Below, one piece after another: positions 57,976-64,000 of a DNA stretch of 64,000 nt (the stretch's first letter is position 1; every line of letters begins with the position of its first letter). Origin of the DNA: Polytrichum commune (Eukaryota; Streptophyta; Polytrichopsida; Polytrichales; Polytrichaceae). The DNA is taken from the NCBI GenBank assembly GCA_950295325.1, contig OX485808.1, positions 684,501 through 748,500 of the forward strand, given 5' to 3'. The notes under the pieces are model-generated. The model made no database searches. It was not told where the DNA came from and saw only the letters and a list, made by a program, of their open reading frames with translations. Made by a program: the position numbers and the translations under genes.

Positions 57976-59486
57976 CAATATGTTTTTATAGAAGGAGTTA
58001 TTTTATGTACTTTGATGGTATTTTAAATCAATCGTATCAAATCCTATAGAGCTCCTCGATGCTTTGTACTACACTTGATGAACTTTAAATTTGTTGATTG
58101 TTTTGTAGGCATGTTTTTTAATTGACTTCCTTGAGATTTAGACATGAACCTCTTTGGTGATAAGTGCCCTTCATGAACCTTTTCATCAACTTTTTGTTCT
58201 TAAATGTGAACCTCTCCTATGATAACTACCTTTTAAAAACTTCATCGATTCATGAATCTTTTGTTCTAATGCCCTTTATCTTTCAATATATGAAGAGGTA
58301 TTGAGATGCTTATGAGTCCAAAGAATGGTATTTTGATCTCCTAAATGATGTTTTTAACAAAAATAATAATATATAAAATGATTCTGCTTCAAAATTTCTC
58401 AATTCATTTATTAAAGTTGTTTGTTTTTTAAAATAGTCAATATTAAGTGTGATATACACATCAAACAATTTGGATATTGCAAATTGAACTAAAATTTAAC
58501 CATGCCTAATTCCATGCGAATTTATCCGATATTGTTATTTTTTTAATGTGTGTCAATTGAATATTAATTTGTTGGTCTATGTAATTTCTAATTTCAAGTT
58601 TGTTTCATCATTCAAATTGAGATCAAATCAAAAAATGATCTCTGGAGCATTTTTTAACCCCTAAATGTTCAACCGTCCAGAATGTGGACGACGGACAAAA
58701 TCAAACACATATTTCTCATCTGTCATTGGTTTTTTGCAGTGAGGATTTTTTACTATATATTTTATAGATAGTTAGCTTCATTCATCTTTGATCCAATTAG
58801 AAAGGGGATGATTTGTGAAATTTCTATGCCTCATTTTATGTTGTAGTGATGCACAAAAAAAATTGAAGATTTTAGTGTAAAAGTGTTCTTCAAAAATTCA
58901 ACTTTGTATAATATCAAGCAACCCTAAATCACCAAAAATCACTACATTTAGACTATCACATTTCAACTAATTAGAAAAAATTTCATGTACAAATTCCTAA
59001 TACCTTATTTGAAATCAAATTACAAAAGAATATTCAATTTCAAATTTCAAATTTTATACAAAAATATTGGTGATAAAAATCGCAAATTTAACTATATGAA
59101 TAAAATCTAAAATTGATAATGCACAACTTTTATTCATACATCAAGCTCAAAATATCCCTTTGCGTTGCATTTTATGATGTATCTAAGCAAAACTGTCAAA
59201 TTTGCAGAGGGGTGCCGACGTTTAGGGGTTAATAAGCTACTTTGTAGCAATGAAATAAAAATGTCAATTTGATTTATTAAAGAAATTAATTACACGTCTT
59301 TCTTCATTTTGGTGCATAGTATACTGTACAATAAGAATATTCTTTAAAAAATGAAAAGAAAGTATTGAAATCAACTCTCAAAAATGCGAAAAACTACATG
59401 CAATGTCCCCATTACTTTAAATTAGCTCTTCAAATACTCTTCAAATACTAAGCCCTGCAAATACTAAGCCCTTCAAATACTTTGCT
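57976..59486. other. AT-rich non-coding stretch
   Basis: No gene, RNA or transposon ends recognised. Strong A/T runs throughout. A stretch near 59421-59483 repeats CTTCAAATACTAAGCCCT-like words three to four times. Confidence 0.5.
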
Positions 59487-59489
59487 TAT

Positions 59490-59998
59490 GCCCCTCCCCA
59501 CTTGACATTAGCAAATAACCAAAGACTGCCCTAAAACCCGGGTAAAGCTCCCTCAGTTATAGCGGACACGTCCGGCTATCCCAATGCACCTACAAGAACT
59601 TGCTCCAAAGATTTCCAAGTAGGTTTTAGTTAAGTAGCTTTCACACATGTTCATTGTTTTATCTACCAACCATTGAATGTGGGTTAGTTTTTGTCCCATC
59701 CCCAAATGCCTTAATACTTACCATCGGATTTTGTTAATGGAGCTCCTCGTGCCCTCATAGCTAAGACTAAAAGCAACCAATCACAAGAGCGGGAGGCAAC
59801 ACTTTTAGAGGTCCTACATTCTTGCCTCTTGTCTAGGTACCGATGGGAGGGTCGGTAGTTTTAGCTTAAAACCTCCACTTTTAAGCCATGCCACATCATT
59901 TGCCAACTAGGCTCGGCACTAGATAATGTCGATGGTGTGAACTCTCATTTTTAAGAACCCACTTTTAGGCTTAGCTAATGTCAAATGGGGAGAGGGCA
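59490..59998. mobile_element. Short inverted-repeat element (MITE-like), about 509 bp
   Basis: Ends TGCCCCTCCCCACTTGACAT and, inverted, TGCCCTCTCCCCATTTGACA, flanked by TTA on both sides (59487-59489 and 59999-60001). Three-base TTA duplications suggest the PIF/Harbinger superfamily, but a 3-bp match is weak. No coding capacity. A related fragment is at about 29700-29880. Confidence 0.55.
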
Positions 59999-60001
59999 TT
60001 A

Positions 60002-60324
60002 TAATTAGTTGCTTGGGCGTTTATAGATTGTGGACAACCTAGGTGCCCGTGCCCTTACCAAGCGGCGTTCCCATGATGAGCCCCTCATTTAATTCTGACA
60101 TCAATTAATTTGGACCGCTGTTAATGGGGAGTTGCGTTCCGGGACCCGTGCCGGACCTTGCTTGCCTGCCCGCCCGCCCGCGTTTGGGAACCGTGCCCGA
60201 CCATGGGCGCCCGCCACCTAGGATTTTTCCAACCGTTGGATGAAGCTCACCCAGTGAGCGGCTCAAATCTAGTGAGCTGCCCACAGGCCCGGCTCCCTAA
60301 TCCGCGCCTCAGTGACGCGGCACC
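60002..60324. other. Non-coding spacer
   Basis: Includes a GC-rich part with CCCGCC repeats at about 60167-60181. No gene is supported. Confidence 0.45.
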
Positions 60325-60496
60325 CCCGTGCCTCCTAGTCTCCGCGGGTGGGAGGCGTTCCTAATGCCCGGGGCCCTCACCCACACTAGGATCACTTGGG
60401 CCCTCTCACCAATGGCGCCACAAGTCCCGGTGTCACTCCGGGGTCCCCCTTGTGCCCATGGTGTTTTGGGCACTCCTTATGGAGAGGTGCGCGACA
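60325..60496 (-). repeat. Truncated LTR fragment of the solo-LTR family
   Basis: About 172 bp matching the outer (5') end of the LTR family, in minus orientation, ending GGTGCGCGACA. It faces the LTR at 60742 in inverted orientation about 245 bp away. No target duplication is visible. Confidence 0.85.
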
Positions 60497-60741
60497 AATT
60501 GGGTGCTTGGGTAGGTGTTGCTTGAGTTAAGAATTATGAGTGGGAGGTTATGTGTGTTGGTATGTGTTATGATGATGATTGTGATTAAGAGTTTTTTTGG
60601 TGTTATAGTATGTGGGAAGTGTAGGGTGTTGTGGATATTGTACTTGGAGCGGTGGTATTGTGATGATGGGGATTACATTAGGTTGTTGAATGGGTTGAAG
60701 GTATAATGAGACGAGTCATCGTGGTTTGTGATTAAGATCAT

Positions 60742-62070
60742 TGTCACGCACCTTTCCATGAGGAGTGCCCGAAACACCATGGGCACAAGGGGGACCCAGA
60801 GTGACACTCGAGACTTGTGGCGCCGTTGGTGAGAAGGCCCAAGTGATCCTAGTGTGGGTGAGGGCCCCATGCGTTGGGAACGCCTCCCACCCACGGAGAC
60901 TAAGAGGCAGGAGGGCAGGGCCATGAGCTTTGCGTAGCTTATGGCGTGGTGATTCCATAAAGCTTAAGAACACCTCAATCGGAGGTGTGAGCTAGGAGTT
61001 ATGGCAATTTGAGTGGGGGCGCTGTCCCGGGACAGCGCCCTGGTACAGCAGTGGCATGGGAGTGATTCCTGGGACTGCCAAGGTTTAAACAGGCATAACT
61101 TCGTCAACACTTGCCTGAATGGGGCAAGTAAGGCGTCCATCGGCATCTACGTGAAGCGTAGATGAAGATGGAGTGGTTGCTTGTTATCATCAGACATCAT
61201 ACAAGGAAGTTATGATGGTCTGAAGCTGCTAAGGGCTTCTAGGCCCAGCGGCTAAGGGAAAATGTCTACTTGGCCCCAACTCTTGGTAGAGAGACAAGAA
61301 GTTTCTTGACGGTGGGGTAGGGGCCCCGCGTAGAGTCCTAGAGGCTTATATGGGTGAGGTGGTGTGGCCTCACCCACCCGAGGCCGAACGGCATGGCCTC
61401 CATGGGCATTGGCCCAAGGTGAGGCCATAGTTGCCTAGTACGCTTCGGGTTGTTATAGTGTTGCTTTGGCAACGGAATGATCAACATAGGATTGGACTTT
61501 CATGGATGGAAGTCCACATTTAAGGATTGGTTACCGATTAAGAGGTGAGTCCCGAAAGTAAAGTAGGAGGGTTGGTTCCCTCCTATGAACTAAAAGGTCC
61601 GGGGTAGGAAGAGCTAACCATTAGCATGGCGGAATGCAAAGGGTTAGCGCTCGTAATCTTTGCTAGAAATCAAAATTGGCAAGATTGTTAAGGAGGCTAG
61701 CAAGGGTTGCGATACGTGGTATCAGAGCAGGGTTCCAATTTTTGAGCTAGCACTTTGAGGGAAACATGGCTATCAAATGTGCGGGTTATGATGGTGAGCC
61801 TGGGGTTTCCAAAAGGTTGTGAGGCTCAAATTGGAACAAGGATCGTGTGCAAGTGGATTTTGACCATACCATTGGTTCTAATGACAATGGTGGGCATGAG
61901 GGTGGATTTGGTAAGGAAATTGGAGGAATCCTTCGAAAGGGCTCCCGCAAACCTCGAAATGTATTCCGGGGCTAAAATACCAAATGCACCCGAAAGCTTG
62001 GAAGGTGGTCATGTTGGATTGAAATTCCAATCCAAAATGCTTAGAATGGGATGATGTTGGAACGAACTTG
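60742..62070 (+). mobile_element. LTR retrotransposon 5' remnant (LTR, PBS, leader)
   Basis: The LTR spans 60742-61714 (TGTCACGCACC to GGTTGCGATA, the last CA mutated to TA) and contains the 24-bp palindrome (61017-61040). Two bases later comes TGGTATCAGAGC (61717-61728), the classic plant primer site for initiator tRNA-Met. About 340 bp of internal sequence follows, with only decayed short frames. The rest of the element is missing. It identifies the two solo LTRs as members of an iMet-primed family. Confidence 0.9.
61717..61728 (+). other. tRNA-iMet primer binding site
   Basis: TGGTATCAGAGC followed by AGGGTT, directly after the LTR. Confidence 0.9.
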
Positions 62071-63579
62071 GTGCGAATGTTTAAATGGAATTAACTCCAG
62101 TAAATATAATTTATGATTAATTAAGCTTAATTAATTTTCTAAGCATATTTTCTGATTTAATTGGGCTTAATTAGGATTAATCAAAATATATTAGACTTAG
62201 TTGCATTCAATCTTACTTAACTAGTTTAAATGCATATGAAAACTTTGTGATAGTAGAAGGTATTAACTATATTATATATTATATTAAACTATTCAAAAAT
62301 AAAAAATAAAAAATAAATCATTAATTTTAGTTTCATTTTAGAATGACAAAGTCCCTTTGAATTGTAAGTGACAAAAATTATAACCTCGGTGCTAATGAGG
62401 ATTTTGTAATATTTTTGACTTCCAAGTTAATTACATGCTTTATTGGCAGTTTCACTTTGAAAATGAAATCTAGTCAATTGCTTATTTACTCAATGAAGTG
62501 AACATAGATATTGGATTTGAGACCTTGAAAATGAAGTGCACTCAATATGGGATTTGTGGACAAGTAGCCTTCAAAAAGGCAAGTACAATAGTTTTTTTGA
62601 AATCGGGCGGGCGGGCAGCAGTTTTCGGTCGGGTGCAGAAAAAATGTCGGGCGGCTGCCCCTTATATAATATCCCCCGAAAAGTTTGTGGGGGTACTTAA
62701 CATCCTCCCATGGATAAGTGCAAACCTCAACATAGATCATGTTGTGCAATCGGAATATGCATCTACATTCATGAGCTTCACAAATAAAAATGCAGTATCT
62801 AGACAAGGATTTATAAAAGTCCAAAAAGTAGAAAATGACAAATTAACAAGTAGGAAAAACATTCAATGTTGGGTGATTCTGAAGTTTCTTCGTGTCGAAG
62901 AATGTTGGAAGAGATTTTGCAAAACCCATGAAATGTCTGATCCATCTTGCGTCAAAGTTTTACGGGTTTTGCTCAGCACCTGTCATAGTGAACGTTTGCA
63001 CCGAAAAGCAGCTGGCCTTGCCCCAAAAAACATTGTACGTCACCACTTTCAGTGAAAGCCTTCCAGTTGAGCTCTTCTGTTGTCGTTGTTGCTTTTTGTA
63101 TCGATGGCTGAAACGTGGACACAGTGTTATGTTTTGTGAATCTGGAGCACCTTTTTCCTCGAGTGGGCTACAAAATAAGTTAGCAAAGTTACCTTTGTTT
63201 TTTATTCCGGTGGTACAGCATATTTGCAATCACAATGACGGGAGTAGTCTTCCATCCAGAATCAGAGTCCTGCAAGTATGGTTTCACCTTCTTGTGAGGA
63301 GAGAGTTGGAGAAAACATTATTTGCATGTAGATAGTTCCATTGATGAAGTGGAGAGTTGAGAGAAGGCGCGAGGTACTGTATATTGCTCTGTTTTGTTGA
63401 TGTTTCCGTTCTTGCAGTTTTGCAGTGCACACTTAGAGGTTCAAGCTGACTTTCTCCCCACATTGCACAAAGAGGAGATGGCAAATGCGCAGCAGAATTG
63501 CAGAGGGAGATTTGGGATTATCTTCAGATTGTAGAATGAGGGATTGGGAAAAAGGGTGGAATCAAAGAGAACAGGAAGG
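62071..63579. other. Upstream region of the beta-glucosidase gene
   Basis: AT-rich, containing poly-A/T tracts near 62290-62315. An open plus-strand stretch at 62498-63055 has no recognisable domain and is not called. The proximal part should hold the promoter, but no convincing TATA box was identified. Confidence 0.35.
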
Positions 63580-63771
63580 ATGGGTGGGAGGACGGTGACA
63601 TGCTTGCTGATGGTAAGCTTCATAATGGCGAGCTTGGCAGTTGAGAATGTGAAGGCGAGGATGTTTCAACCGATTTCGGAGCTCAGAGCCGATGACTCGG
63701 AGCCGGGATTTCTTCACCGAAGTGATTTCCCGGAAGGGTTTGTGTTCGGGAGCTCGAGCTCCGCATATCAG
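63580..63771 (+). CDS. Glycoside hydrolase family 1 beta-glucosidase, exon 1
   Basis: 64 codons from ATG 63580. Residues 1-26 form a signal peptide (MGGRTVTCLLMVSFIMASLA...). The family signature near the mature N-terminus follows: RSDFPEGFVFGSSSSAYQ. The exon ends after AYQ at CAG|GTGCCG (donor 63772), phase 0, which is where plant GH1 genes usually carry intron 1. The enzyme hydrolyses beta-glucosides in the apoplast or vacuole. Later exons with the TFNEP and ENG glutamates lie beyond the window, so function and intactness cannot be judged. Confidence 0.82.
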
Positions 63772-64000
63772 GTGCCGAATTTAATTTATCGAAGTGATAC
63801 TTCCCATCGGAATAGGTAGGAGTTCAACATGTGAGTCTTGGGACTACCTAATGTGATCATATCTCTGGAAGAATAATGATACGACTGTCACAAATGACCT
63901 GTCACTGATTTTTTGAATCACTCTGCTCAAAAGGATTGTCAAAAAGATGTTCGGAGGAGGATTTTAGTCGCAAACAGATGAGGGGGACGCTCATTGGACA
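63772..64000 (+). other. Presumed intron 1 of the beta-glucosidase gene
   Basis: Starts with the GT donor. No VEGA-type second exon is seen before the window ends. Confidence 0.5.

Noticed and set aside
60328-60980. An inverted-repeat transposon formed by the facing LTR pieces at 60325-60496 and 60742 onward
   Set aside because: The right piece is a full LTR followed by a primer site and the left is a truncated LTR end; two independent LTR remnants explain the arrangement.
62498-63055. 185-codon plus-strand frame upstream of the beta-glucosidase
   Set aside because: Composition and content give no domain; it overlaps other frames of similar length and sits in presumed promoter DNA.

Overview
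The window looks like nuclear DNA of a vascular plant dominated by transposable elements. The evidence is a plant-type Ty3/gypsy element with long LTRs, a Mutator-like element (MULE), short GT-AG introns, plant-like TATA boxes, and the first exon of a family-1 beta-glucosidase at the right edge. The repeat mix (a LINE with two endonuclease-like domains, an IS481-like integrase transposon, a gene-rich MULE) would fit a non-seed plant such as a fern or lycophyte. That placement is inference; no marker gene fixes the species.

Layout. 1-3574: right part of a minus-strand Ty3/gypsy element (copy A). 4269-4460: gypsy integrase scrap. 6468-18617: a 12.15-kb MULE bounded by an exact 10-bp target duplication. 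It carries a small unknown gene (+), a split transposase gene (-) and a multi-exon gene (+) whose last four exons encode a beta-class amino-methyltransferase-like domain. 19421-22045: an 874-codon unknown reading frame with three in-frame stops. 22200-23179: solo LTR with 5-bp duplication. 25010-25936: non-autonomous hAT element with 8-bp duplication and a C-rich core. 25945-34000: tandem and dispersed repeats sharing the word GACTATGGCC, plus a decayed IS481-like integrase gene with one intron (30385-31383). 34709-35680: second solo LTR of the same family, inverted. About 36161-45600: a LINE with RRM-like ORF1 and an ORF2 carrying two 2A-like motifs, APE endonuclease, reverse transcriptase, RNase H, a CCHC finger and a PD-(D/E)XK-like domain; it is disabled by frameshifts and stops. 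45637-56832: a complete Ty3/gypsy element (copy B) with near-identical 1993-bp LTRs, CATGA duplications and an uninterrupted 2079-codon gag-pol. 56838-57975: degraded zinc-finger/Tudor-like gene. 59490-59998: small inverted-repeat element. 60742-about 62070: LTR, tRNA-iMet-type primer site and 5' internal remnant of the solo-LTR family. 63580-63771: beta-glucosidase exon 1.

The genes are not a pathway; almost all belong to independent mobile elements. Two deserve attention as possibly undescribed systems: the MULE with a methyltransferase-like cargo gene, and the Dualen-like LINE that adds tandem 2A motifs to two endonuclease-like domains. Copy B is the youngest insertion and lies just downstream of the LINE 3' end.
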